This document shows positions 47,390 through 58,139 of a DNA stretch of 64,000 nucleotides, in pieces; the stretch's first letter is position 1, and every line of letters begins with the position of its first letter. Below the pieces are notes generated by a model. That model did not search any database. It was not told the DNA's origin and saw nothing but the letters and a program-made list of their open reading frames with translations. Position numbers and translations under genes: made by a program. This DNA is from Anthonomus grandis grandis (lineage: Eukaryota > Arthropoda > Insecta > Coleoptera > Curculionidae), in assembly GCF_022605725.1 (NCBI RefSeq), contig NC_065551.1:24552001-24616000 (forward strand), given 5' to 3'.

Positions 47390-47768
47390 CGTTGTATATA
47401 TAGTTTTCTGTATAATGCTGTGGCAATTTACAATGACCTTGTTCCGAATCTTATAAAAGAAATGTCAGTAGCGGGTTTCAAGAAAAATGTAAAGCTGCAT
47501 TTTTTAACAAAACAGAATAGCTAAATTGTCAGTAGGTATTTTGTATTTTATAATTTTTGATTTTTATGGACCAATGGGTGTATATCTCTTTATTTTTATA
47601 TTACTATTAGTGTTATCATTATAAATGTTAATTATTTTCTTTCTGTTGTGCTATCTAAAACAACTTTACCTACATTTTTTAATTAGGTTAAGTAGATTTT
47701 GGCTAGGCTTCGCCTATGTACACTATTAAAAAGTACAAATAAAGCCATTTTTTATTTATTATTATTAT
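47390..47768 (+). mobile_element. LINE 3' end (RT C-terminus and TTA tail)
   Basis: About 47412-47521 encodes YNAVAIYNDLVPNLIKEM then VAGFKKNVKLHFL and a stop, matching the last residues of Jockey/CR1-type reverse transcriptase ORFs (compare KGLLYFNKLPINIKN in the 17.3-kb element). A 3' UTR with GGCTAGGCTTCGCCTATGTA, then ACAAATAAAGCC and a TTATTATTAT tail ends near 47768. The copy is strongly 5'-truncated. Confidence 0.65.
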
Positions 47769-48039
47769 ATCTAAAATTTGTAGTAATATTTTGTTTCTAT
47801 TATACGAGATTAGCGTTGCTTGATTAAAAAATTCAAATTAAATTAATTAAAGTTTGTTGCTACGTCTAGGGTAAACTGGCAACGTGTTTATTACTTCAAC
47901 CTATTTAGCTATATATACTTTTAAATTATTGCATTTTTTTATATGATATATTCTTATAATTTAACTAAGACCCTCTGAAATTACGCTGCTAAAGATTGGT
48001 CTACTATAAACACCACTGTATTTTAGTTACTAACATTTT

Positions 48040-48830
48040 TTAGATGAACAACCTGCGTTACGCAGACGATACTTTGATGGTAGCGTCAACCATTCTAAAG
48101 CTATGCTGGCTAATATTATTACCGAAAATTATGGCTTAAAAATAAATAATACCCAAATTAAACGAATGATAGTTAATCGATAGATATTCTCTACAAATAT
48201 TAGAAATTGTAGATTAACAATTTTAACTCTCTTTGCTCGTTAATTACCAATACTAAGAAATGTGAAAGCGAAATACGCCGTCGTCTAATTATGGCAAGAT
48301 CAGTGATTATCAAGCTAAATAAAATATGGAAAGACAAATCTATCACCTAAATAATGAGACTTTGTCTAGTTAATGCTCGTATTTTCCCCATTACAACATA
48401 CGGCAGCATTAATATAGACTTCAAACCAAGCAGATAAGAACTGACTTGAGGCTTGCGAAATGCAAGCTTATAGACAACTCTTACGAGTACCGTGAACAAA
48501 ACACTGACCCAATATATCTTTATAACAAGAAATTATTCCACTTGCAAAGCAGCTAATCAGAATAACACGCATGTATCTGCAGTACCTCGGGCATATAGCT
48601 AGAAGATTAGGAACAATATAACGATTAATCATAGAAGGAAAAATAAAAGGCAAACGCCCAAGAGATAGTTCTCCAACTAGATGCGGGGATTAAATAAATA
48701 TGAGACATGAGGATAAGAATTACACAAAATAGGCAAGCATAGAATTACCTACTGAATCACATATAAGTAGTGCCATAACGTTCTTTGGAGGATAATGAAA
48801 AAAGAAGAAGGATTTTTTAAAATACCAATA
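48040..48830 (+). mobile_element. RTE-like LINE remnant (RT palm to C-terminus)
   Basis: Starts with MNNLRYADDTLMVAST (48042-48090), an intact YADDT active site in the setting typical of RTE-type enzymes. Downstream, in several frames, come KKCESEIRRRLIMARS-like (48255-48305), IWKDKSIT, LCLVNARIFPITTYGS, EACEMQAYRQLLRV, RMYLQYLGHIARR and EGKIKGKRPRD, the standard order after the RT. Stops are frequent. It is probably related to the minus-strand element at 26.65-27.86 kb, since both have N(I/L)RYADD and a similar tail, but divergence is high. Confidence 0.75.
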
Positions 48831-48834
48831 AAAG

Positions 48835-49015
48835 CTTTACTACTATACGATACTAATTCTATTTTTTTATTACTGTAACCAGTTTTATGAGAGATTCATA
48901 TAATTAGCCAGTCACAAAAAGTTCCTATTTAACACATTTTATAATACGATATTCACATATATTTTATCGAAAAAGAAGAGTAGGGGCGTACTCAATCAAA
49001 TGTTCTTTCAGTGTG
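48835..49015. other. AT-rich spacer
   Basis: Nothing recognised. Confidence 0.4.
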
Positions 49016-49019
49016 TTGT

Positions 49020-49760
49020 AAAACTTAATATCTCACTCTTGACGGTTTAGGAGTCAAAACAAGAACATCAAGCGGCCTGTCATGCACAGACCTCCGAGCT
49101 CTAAAATTGGAACTTAAAAGCGGCCAAATTTGCACGGAGGCGTCTGATTTAGGACGGGAGGCGTCGGCAGGCGTCGCGACGCGTCGCCCGCCGTCAAATT
49201 GATTCCTGGATACGATACCTCGGTATCCTGCGGGTTTTTGTAATTACTGTTTTTGACTTTTAAGGTGGCTCGAGAGAAATGGAAAAGATGAAAGATCAGT
49301 TGATTGACTTTCCGATATCAAAGAAATCAATTTATGTGCGAGCATTTTGGATTTCGTTTTACTCAAGCTTAACAGTTTAATGTATCGAATTTCATCGAAC
49401 AACTTTCACCCTAAATTTCTAAATAGTACAAAGTTTTTTTCACATAGAAGATATTCGTTAAAGATTCGGAATCACAAAAGAAGTTAAAAAGTTCGTTAGA
49501 CATAATGAGTAGTTCCAGCCCCAGACAGCGTCGACTTTTGTCAAGTCGCCGCAAGGAGAGAAAAGAATAACGCGAGTATGCAGTTCTGATTTCTGATCTG
49601 ATCGCGTTCACATTGAATTCCTGTAGGGAATAAAGGACTTCCGCGCACCTTTCGACTGGGGTGGCCACTAATAATATGTTCGAATGTGTTCATCGGGTCC
49701 GTGCCATGCTGCGTTTTGTCTTGCTCGCTAACAGCAATGAAGAATACAGGGACGGAGTTT
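49020..49760. promoter_or_regulatory. CpG-rich island with clustered GCGTC motif
   Basis: The densest CpG stretch before 54 kb. Between about 49134 and 49196 the word AGGCGTC or a close variant occurs about five times (for example GGAGGCGTCTG, GAGGCGTCGGC, CAGGCGTCGCG, ACGCGTCGCCC). A second balanced part follows at 49490-49760. The 85-codon minus frame 49411-49668 shows no family. It resembles a promoter or enhancer island of a host gene, but no start site, TATA box or exon is evident. Confidence 0.35.
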
Positions 49761-49899
49761 TTTAACGTCTTTATGAGAAATTCTGTATATTCTTAAAGGT
49801 AATAGAAAGTTACTATAAAATGAATCCAAAGGTCACGATCGCAAATAAACATCATCAGAACTAATATAACGATCAACATTACATCAAGGAATATTTAAA

Positions 49900-50720
49900 A
49901 TTTGAAAAGATGTTACCTTTTGCCTAGCTAAAAATCAGGCATAATTTAATTGGATACCATTTTCAGAACCTAATTTTTTATCAAATGGTTGTAATAATTG
50001 ATTTAATAGTTATGTAAAACGACAGCAAAGTAATTATTTAAAGGCACTTTAATCATTATTAGGCAAGCCAGGAAATCCAAACATACCAATTTTAGGTTTA
50101 ATACAATTTAGTTTAAGCGTAGAATTTTGTCTTTTAATACCATGCATAACTTACCTTAAAATGGTTACTAATATGTTATTTCTTTAACAAAATTACTGAA
50201 GGACAATAATTAACTGCAAATAATTACATAAGAATGTCGAATTCCTAAGGCAAATAATTAATTTAAATTACAGGCATTTAGACCAATAACGATTCAAGTC
50301 ACAAATTTAAATAATGTTAAAATATAAAAGTTTCTTTTTAAAAATCATGCATAACTTAAATGCGTAATAATATAAGTACCTAATTTTTATTAAAAAAATA
50401 AAAACATATTTTACTTATAAATAAATTAAAACAATTGATAACAATTATTTTAAATTAAAAGCATTTAAACAAGTATATAAGATAACCTTAATAAAACTAA
50501 CTAATTTAAGCTGAGTTTGAACGTAGAAGTTTTTGTTGATAAATAAAGCATAACTTAATTGGATAATATTATTAGTAACTTCTTTTTATAAAAAAACGAA
50601 CTTAATTAAGTCAAGGTAATGCAAATTATTTGTACAACATTAAAATTAAACTAAAAGAACTTGGTTCATCAATTTCTTTGTAGATATTCAATTAATTAAT
50701 ACAAGTGTATGCACAAAAAA
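49900..50720 (+). repeat. Satellite-like tandem repeat, unit about 203 bp
   Basis: Four diverged units. The core GCATAACTTAA or a variant sits at 49939, 50144, 50349 and 50548, spacings 199-205 bp. It is usually preceded by a TAGAAGTTTTT-like run and followed by (T)TGGATA...ATTAGTAAC. The same core appears singly or in longer units at 52446, 54052 and 55048 on the plus strand and inverted at 35.5, 39.0 and 41.5 kb, so this is a local expansion of a dispersed family. Non-coding. Confidence 0.75.
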
Positions 50721-50724
50721 ATAG

Positions 50725-51695
50725 ATATTGGAAATACTTTAAAACTTACTTAAGCCCGTCCCTGATGATTTACAAGAAATAATTGAATGAAGTATTTTAT
50801 TTTCTGTTTAACCTATTGATGTCTCGAGAGAGACCACGTTGATTTCGAAGGTCCTTAGGACTCATTTGTCTTGACACTTAATACGGGGGGCAAAAATCCG
50901 TTGTTCTTCATTTAAATAATCATATATTCAATATCTTTATCATAAAATAAATAATTAAGAAAAAACATATCTTACTATAAATCTAATTTATTTGTGAAAT
51001 ATTTCATTTTAATCTGATATGAAGTTATTCTATGATTATGATACATACATGGTATCGTGGAGTTTTCTGGGGTAAATATCTTTATTTAATTTTGAGGTAG
51101 TATAAGTTAAATTTTGAGGACTAGTTAAGTGAATTTTTAATTTCTATCTTACTTATAGACCTACCCAGAGTAAGTCTTAAATTTTCGATTGATTTATGAG
51201 GATATGGTTGGTACATTATTAAGTTTGATCTACTTAGGCCACCACTATATCTCAAACTTCTGAATATGCCTTTTTCAACATTACTGAATAAGAAATAATT
51301 TATTTTTTCCAGTTAATATTGATACATATTACGGTTTAATTTTTTGCTTTGGCTGCCTCTTAATAATTTTATAATAATCATTTTTATAGAGCGTCTTCCT
51401 AAAAACAATACAAAATCCCATACAATACAATATCATTAATTTTTCCAACTTATCTATAAAACATATGGGTATTATTAAGAATATAATTCCAAAGTACAGA
51501 TAGGCTAAAACTAAATATTACAATGATTAACAAAATTATGATTAGAAAGCAAAATCAAATACTGGCACAAAAAAAGTTATCTAACCTCCAATTTGAAACC
51601 TAGTGACGTTGATCCGCTAAAACTTTCCTATACTGTCATTAATCTTTGAAAATTGTTTTCTATTATGCAAAAAGGATTCAAACTATTTAAGTACC
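50725..51695. other. AT-rich non-coding DNA
   Basis: No gene recognised. A short balanced patch lies around 50810-50900. Confidence 0.4.
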
Positions 51696-51699
51696 ATAC

Positions 51700-52000
51700 T
51701 ATTAATAAAGTACATTAGATTTTTTAAAGCAAAAGGATATGATGTACGCAGTCAAACGCCTTGCTGAAATCACAAAAAAAACAAGACGCTTTTTTGCTTC
51801 CAACTCCTTCACAACATCAAACAAAATAGACGAGATGGTGGTAATAGTAGAATATTTTGTTAAAAAGCCATGCTGCCTAGGAGAAAGTTTACTATTTTTA
51901 ATTAAAACATGTAGGAGCCTTTTAAACATTTTATACTCAAATAATTTAGAAAATTAATAGATACGCATTCTAGGATGATAGATTGATCACTCTTTTTAAA
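51700..52000 (-). mobile_element. LINE reverse transcriptase fragment
   Basis: Minus strand, 51929-51702: KMFKRLLHVLIKNSKLSPRQ then HGFLTKYSTITT (finger motifs), DVVKELEAKKRLVFF, then after a frameshift DFSKAFDCVHHILLL (about 51775-51730), carrying the first catalytic Asp of the palm. The GVPQG and YADD boxes are missing. The overlapping plus-strand frame at 51739-51957 is its shadow. Confidence 0.75.
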
Positions 52001-52239
52001 AATTTTTTTTTTCAGATAACAAGAAAAGGTTCCATCTTGAAAGGAATAATTTACCAGATGTGTCATATGTTAATAGCTCTTTAACGTTAAAGTAATATAA
52101 TAGTATGAAAATCAAGTAAAAATAAGAGAATTTGACTAGACTAAAAGAGATGTGGTCCAGGAGGATTTTATTTATATTACTTAGCGAATCATTTAAAAGA
52201 AAAAGATTGAATGGAAAAAGGATGGAGAATAATAATGAA

Positions 52240-52665
52240 GTTGACAAATTTATTTATCTATTGCTAACATATAAACAATAACTGATAATTGATGCCCTTT
52301 ACTCTTCTAAAGGTCGAATATCTCTGGCATTATACATCTTGAAAATGGTGCTAGTATATTTAAATATCGATTCTCAAAATATATAAATAGCTCAGAGCCT
52401 CAGTCACCTCATCAGCTTCTTATTTATAATTGCTTATTACAATTTTACTCAATATTATGCATAACTTAATTGGATGTGGAAATTAGTTTCCTTTAACCAT
52501 AAAAGAAAAATTAATTATAAAAGTATAAATTTATGGATGATATAAATAGTCAGCCAATATTCAGTCAATCATCTAAAAGTATCAAAATGGATCCTCTTGA
52601 AAAATTAAATAAGCATAATTGATGTAAATGACTTTTTGACCTCGTATCTTTGTCATAATAATGTA
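52240..52665 (+). repeat. Tandem repeat of about 420 bp, unit A
   Basis: Landmarks: ACTGATAATTGATGCCCTTT at 52279, CTTCTAAAGGTCGAATATCT at 52304, CTCAATATTATGCATAACTT at 52438 and GAAATTAGTTTCCTTTAACC at 52475. The same landmarks recur in unit B about 420 bp later. Includes the GCATAACTTAATTGGAT core of the dispersed family. Confidence 0.75.
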
Positions 52666-52667
52666 TT

Positions 52668-52818
52668 TTATAATTTGTTTATTTATTGCTAATGAGTGAC
52701 ACTGATAATTGAAGGCCTTTAATCTTCTAAAGTTTCAATATCTCTGACACCGTACACCTTAGAAATGTGTGCTGATATATGTAAATGTCGACTTGCAAAA
52801 TATATGAATAGTGTAGAG
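52668..52818 (+). repeat. Tandem repeat unit B, left part (split by hAT)
   Basis: ACTGATAATTGAAGGCCTTT at 52698 and CAAAATATATGAATAGTGTA near 52795 match unit A. The match stops exactly where the hAT terminus starts at 52819 and resumes at about 54035. Confidence 0.75.
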
Positions 52819-53985
52819 CAGTGTTTCCCAATTTTTTTTGTGTCATGACCTACCCTAGCCGTTGTAACATTTTGATGCCTTCCCATGTAACATGTATAAT
52901 TATAATATTAAAAATGTCAACTATGTACTAACGAAACTCAAATAGTAGGTTTGAAAAATAAATTACTGGGAACGAAATACAGTAAGTACATTTTCAGAAC
53001 ATATAATAAAAATCTGAAATTCGAATTCCAAATAATGTTAATAAAAAAATTCTATATTAATTTAGTGACATTCTTGTGCTTAATGTCCACATTTTTATGT
53101 TAGGTTCCAATTTAATTAATTTTAGCCGTACGTAAGTAAATTACAGCACTAAATCGTTACAATAGTTTTCTTGGACATTTGGTTAAATTTAGGTATTTGA
53201 TTCCTGCTTACCCACAAGGCCATATTATCGCTTCTTTTATATAAAATAAAGTTTTTAGACGATCATTATTTCGCAATTATGCAATTATCTTAATACTGCC
53301 TATTTGATATATCAGACTAATCCCGATTCAGAAAATTAGTTGCATCATCTATGTTAAAAAATTAATTTATCTTAAATCTGAATATTTATCTTTTAAATTA
53401 GCCGATAGAATATTGAGATGATAATAAGTGATATCAGATACTTGATATCAGATACTACTGAAGTTTGTCGCTTATAAAATTACCAAGAGTATCAAACTGT
53501 TTCATAAATCTTTGCAAGCAGTTTCTATCGCTAGCTTTAATAGCATTAATACACTTTATTAGTAAACGTAATACTTCGTTTAGAACAGGTGAGATATTTT
53601 TCCTACCAAGTTTTCCCTATGAATTACACAGTACCAGTCATTTTTCTCATCTATTGTATTAGGATCAAGCATCAAGTTGATACGTCCATTTGCTCTAAAA
53701 TTTCTAGTTTTCAGTTTTGCTACATATTGTTTTTTAATATCCTCACTCATGTCGTCCATTCTTCTGGTAGCAGTATTGTGACTGAGTGGCATAGTCTTAA
53801 ATTTTTGTCATCTTTTGCACTGTTTTGCTGTAAATGCTCATATTGCTGATTTTATGACATTCTCTAATGGTTCAGTATGGTTTTTTTCAGTTTAAGCGAT
53901 AAATATAGAAATGTGATAATAATAACTTCAAAAACAACATTACTAGTTCAAGTGTGAGCAGTAAATAGAGATTTTAATATTTTTT
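52819..53985 (-). mobile_element. hAT transposon remnant with ZBED/SCAND3-like transposase
   Basis: A hAT-type terminus, CAGTGTTTCCCAATTTTTTT, begins at 52819, preceded by GTGTAGAG as a possible 8-bp target duplication. On the minus strand, 53792-53580 encodes PLSHNTATRRMDDMSEDIKK then QYVAKLKTRNF and, after an internal deletion of the catalytic middle, WYCVIHRENLVGKISHLF, both hallmarks of ZBED/SCAND3-like hAT transposases. Weaker continuation (INAIKA-like, about 53550-53490) follows in shifted frames. The full protein would be several times longer. The second terminus is not recognisable; the right limit is inferred from where the interrupted host repeat resumes. The plus-strand frame at 53589-53849 is a shadow. 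Confidence 0.8.
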
Positions 53986-54029
53986 TTTAAACGTTTTCCT
54001 TTAAAATTGTTGATAGTAGTTAAAGAAAA

Positions 54030-54110
54030 ACTCTAATTACTCAATATTGTGCATAACTTAACTGGATAGGAAAATTAGTTTCCTTTAACCATAAAAGAGA
54101 AATTATTAAG
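54030..54110 (+). repeat. Tandem repeat unit B, right part
   Basis: CTCAATATTGTGCATAACTT and GAAAATTAGTTTCCTTTAAC continue unit B after the hAT insertion, matching unit A at 52438-52515. Confidence 0.8.
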
Positions 54111-54239
54111 TTTGGGTTTTACAAAAATAAAAAGTGACCACACGAAATATTCCTCAGTCTCGAAAAAAATCAACCCTGTCGTATTTTGACTAACCTCGAC
54201 CAGCCCTATAATAAATCATACCAAACAACCAAAATTAAC

Positions 54240-54779
54240 CAAACAAAAACCACCTTTACAGAGCACAAAAGCCAAAAAGGCTCATTAAAAACCTTCGCTC
54301 GGCAGTGCACAAACCACGGTTTTCATCTCTTCGCCAAATCTCTCTGAGATAACGCAGAGGCGCGCGGCGAGCGGGGGAGAGACCCGAAAAACTTTTCTAT
54401 ATATCCCTGGGGAATCTACCGTGAGGCCACACCTACCGCGCCCCTCCTATACCAGACTCCGCCTCATTTATCCCGGATAGTCCTGAATCTTTACTGTCTC
54501 TGATGATCTCTCAGTATGGGCTCAATGCTCGGCATCACTGTGTCATTGGGGTGACGTCACTGAGGAACGTCTTTGTGTGCCAAATTTGTGAATGTGTGCG
54601 TATTAAGTTGAAGATCTTTACTGTGACGTCACTGGTTAAGACTAATATGGTTGAAGTGGTGTTCGATTGAGACTGGATTGTTTTTATTAACCGTGTGGTA
54701 ATTATTTTATTGATTTTAACGTGGGTTTTGGAACAGCTTCAAGCTGGAGGGCTTAGACTTTGAAGCTGACGGAGGCTCG
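54240..54779 (+). promoter_or_regulatory. Promoter and 5' UTR with two CRE sites
   Basis: The most GC- and CpG-rich island of the window (GAGGCGCGCGGCGAGCGGG near 54358). It contains a TATA-like CTATATATCC at about 54397, an initiator-like TCAGT at 54511, and two perfect cAMP-response-element palindromes TGACGTCA at 54552-54559 and 54624-54631, both inside the longer shared word GTGACGTCACTG. These are binding sites for CREB/ATF-type bZIP factors. The block leads into the short ATG-initiated exon. The exact start site is not determinable by eye. Confidence 0.55.
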
Positions 54780-54804
54780 ATGGAGATGGATCACAGTATG
54801 TCTG
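54780..54804 (+). CDS. Candidate first coding exon (8 codons), host gene
   Basis: An ATG at 54780 at the end of the CpG-rich island opens MEMDHSMS and is cut by a good donor, TCTG|GTAAGAG, after 54804 (phase 1). The frame is open upstream to a TAA at 54717, and the ATG is the first in frame after it. The next exon lies beyond the following AT-rich intron and was not found in the window. The Met/His/Asp-rich start recalls the N-termini of CTR-type copper transporters, but eight residues cannot support an assignment, and other proteins could start this way. Presence of a promoter-like island, start codon and donor in a row is the support for a real gene. Confidence 0.4.
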
Positions 54805-56875
54805 GTAAGAGTTGTTTTTTACTACATCTTATTTTTTTGTATTTTATATAGTCACTTTTTTTAAATTTGTATGTTCTCTCCACACTACATCTACAGGTTT
54901 AAAAACTCTTTTAACTTAAATATTGTTTTTGAGGTAAAAACAAATTTTAAACTAAAATACAAAATTAATGTTTTGTTTAAAAAATATTTCATGATAGAAA
55001 TAGTTCTTGTAAAACCACAATCTTAAAACAACTTTATTAAAAAGTGTGCATAACTTAAGTGGAGATCATCTGATCATCTTCTTTATGAAGAATTATTAAT
55101 TTTTCTATATTTCTTGTAAAATATGATAGTGAAAATATTATAAAACAGTGTTGAACTCTATTTAAGAAAAATTGTGAATAATAAAGGATCTTGAAATTGA
55201 TTTTGTAGTAAACCATTCTTAGTATAACTTTTTTATTAAATTTCTGATTTTCTTTTAATGTAATAGTATATATACCATAGCGTTTAAATGACAATCATTT
55301 TTACAAAAAAAAATAATAATCTTTTAAGGTTAAAAGGAACAATTAATCGTATTTTATTAAATTATGCATGGTTAAATTAAATTTCTCTTCTTAATACTGT
55401 TTTATAAAAAATAGTTTTTTTGTAAAACGTTAGGGTTCATCGAAATTTAGAAGTAAGAAAAAATATCTCTTATTTTTTGTTTCCATATATTATTGGAATA
55501 CCACTGATTGTTAAGTACCTGAGAAAGCTTTCCGATAAACCCTAACGTTTTACCTAAGAAATTGATTTAAGGAGACGAAACTCACTTCACGCAGAAACAA
55601 TCATATGCACTATACAAAATTAATTTGACTAATAACAAGGTCACTATAGATGACTAGCTTTAGACCTCAGACATGTTTTTCCAAAATTTTGAATTTTTCT
55701 AAATTGCCTGTTCCAAGGGCAAAAAAGCGCCTGTGCTTAGAGTTCTTATAGGCTCCTGTAAGCTGCTTTTGAACTTTAAAGTTAAATAAAAAGTCTTAAG
55801 ACAAAATACTGAAACAAAACCATACAAGGCAATATTACACTAAAGCCACACTCAATTCGCCTGCCTCTTTTGTAACAAATCTCTCAGCCATATCGTTGAC
55901 AAATTGTAGATCCATATGTACAGCGCGTTACGGTTCCACGAACCGACATCCATTGACACTTTTGTCTCTGTGGCTTTAAGCGGCTTCTAACAATACCGGG
56001 TACATCTCAAAAATAAAAGCTTCACTCGACATGCCTATGGTAATCACTCATTGTTTTTCAATGTAGTTCTAAGATTTTTAAACCTGAGGACGTCAGACGC
56101 ATCTTTGCACAAATTTCACACCGATTTCGAACGTTTATTATATTCTATGGTCATTCAAGGAAGATATTGTGAATACTGGGTGGCCCATTATAAAATTTGT
56201 TTTAAGAAAGGCAAGGAAGCTCCACCTGTAATCGCTTTTTAAAGCTTTGAGGGTATTTCATTTAAAGTTGCTTTTTTAAAAACGGTATCTATAGAACCTA
56301 CGTACTATTTTTAAATACAAAAACCACAACTGATGACTTTATATCTTTATGGGATTTTACACCTATTTTATTTTTTATTGCCAAAAAGATAATAATTGTA
56401 TTTATATATTGCGGTTTAAGTGATTTACACACAACGCCAAAATGATATGATTGGGACTAACTGTGTTGGCTTGAATTAATTATAAAAGTATGGTTTAGGT
56501 GATAATGGCGCTTTGGAATAATAATCATTTCCTTAGATAGGAACATCCTTAGAACCCGTTTTTCAGATCAGATTAGAAATTAATGTAATGCGTATATCGA
56601 CCTAGAATTATTAGGAATAAGTTAGCGAAATATATATTTTTTAAAAGTATGCAATATTAAGATTGAATTTAGTATTAGTTCTGATTAAATACCAGTTTTA
56701 ATTACTGCTCTTAATCTAATTATCATTACATCGATTTATATTGATCTAACGTCTTCTTCGACTTAATAAAATCCACTTTTGTTTTTTTATGACTTTTTCC
56801 AACATATTAATAATAATTACAGTAAACGTCTCAAGAAAATATTATTTAATTAAAATAATTTGTTGAAACCTTTTC
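54805..56875. other. AT-rich, intron-like DNA
   Basis: No exon recognised. A diverged GTGCATAACTTAAGTGG copy of the dispersed motif is at about 55046. About 55850-56240 is less AT-rich; it includes TACTGGGTGGCCCATTATAA near 56173, which resembles a transposon end but has no inverted partner. Short open frames here are unsupported. Confidence 0.4.
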
Positions 56876-56884
56876 TTATACTGA

Positions 56885-57450
56885 CCAATATTTAAATCTT
56901 TTAAATTATTAGAAATGGAATCGTAAAGTTTAATTGCATTATAAAGAACTTCTCTTAAATAAGGCTGTTTGAAGATGTGGTATTGTAAGCCTATTTAAAG
57001 GTCGAGAAATGTATTAAAGAATTGTGGAAATAAATATCTATAGGAAAAACTTTACGATCTTCCATCTTTAGCCATCCCATCTCTCCAATCTTACCACTAA
57101 CACGATCGTAGTTTCTCAACTTAAAAATGAGCCTAGCACAAGAATTCTGCGCTTTCTGTATTCTATATCTTGTATTCGTATCTAAATACGGTTCATATAT
57201 AAAGCCACAATAACTAAAGTTGTACACCATTAATATGTACCCTAATTAGTCTAGACCTGGCTTTTGGTCCAAACAATAGCAACGATGATTTAGACGCAAT
57301 AAGTTTTAAATTATGTTATCTAGAAATATTGCCTGTAGTTTTTGGATCTTTAATATTTAATTTATTTGCCAACAAACATCTTCAGATTCAAAATTATAAT
57401 TGAATGTCATCTTCATATGCCTAAAGCTCACAATTTTTTACCAATTTGTA
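56885..57450 (-). mobile_element. LINE reverse transcriptase remnant (palm to C-terminus)
   Basis: Minus strand, high to low: a corrupted active-site region (MTFNYNFESEDV, about 57415-57380), KLIASKSSLLLFGPKA (about 57320-57270), SYCGFIYEPYLDTNTRYRIQ then KAQNSCARLIFKLRNYDRVS and MGWLKMEDRK (57220-57050), and after a stop and frame change GLQYHIFKQPYLREVLYNAI and LKDLNIGQYKKRFQQ (56995-56850). This order matches the end of Jockey-like ORF2. Missing linker sequence and frameshifts show it is inactive. The family differs from the 5.5/17.3-kb pair. Confidence 0.75.
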
Positions 57451-57454
57451 AATT

Positions 57455-58135
57455 AAATATAATAATATCACTTCTTTTTAAGGCCTCTGGTCCTTCTATT
57501 ACTAGTGAAACATTGTTCTATGTTGTAGCCCTCCATTTGTTACTCACAAATGTCAATATCTGCACACACATGAATTTCTGATAAAAACACAAGTTTAAAT
57601 AAATGCGAATGACATCATATCCACATTAGAGCAATCAATATAAAATAAACTAAATATATTCAACTCAGGCAAATTCAGAGAAATCAATTGTTTAATTAGC
57701 AATAATTCTTATAAAAATTAATTAATAAGGACTAGAATATTGTCTGTCAGGTCTATAATATTAAAACATTCACATACACTATAATTTATTTTAATAAATT
57801 CACCTTTTGACTGACCTATTGGCACGTTTTTTTATAAATATCTCGGAATTTTATTTAATGAATTTATCTGTATGAATCTATCTTTTGCTTGATCGCTTGT
57901 AAAAGTGCTAGATACGACCTCCACACTCGATTTAGGTTCAACTTTGAATAAATCGCCGCCTTTATTGGAAGCGACATATTTTCTCTGCAGGATAAAACTC
58001 TAGAACCCCAAGGTTCGATGGTATGTAGTTCAAAATAACAACCGAACATCAGATCATAAATTAATAACCGCAATATGTGAAGTAGAAATAAATACTTAGG
58101 GTTCATCCATGCCCCATAGAGGTTAGAATCTAATA
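57455..58135. other. Unassigned, moderately AT-rich DNA
   Basis: No gene called. The minus-strand 80-codon frame 57864-58106 lies in a slightly GC-richer patch, but I recognise no family. Confidence 0.35.
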
Positions 58136-58139
58136 TTTA

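Noticed and set aside
50764..50785. CTGATGA followed by GAAA
   Set aside because: The seven bases between cannot form a stem II, and there are no flanking inverted arms.
56173..56195. TGGGTGGCCCATTATAA-like word as a transposon terminus
   Set aside because: No inverted partner or target duplication was found nearby.
57864..58106. 80-codon minus-strand frame between two LINE remnants
   Set aside because: No family resemblance; may be unrecognised transposon sequence but cannot be supported.
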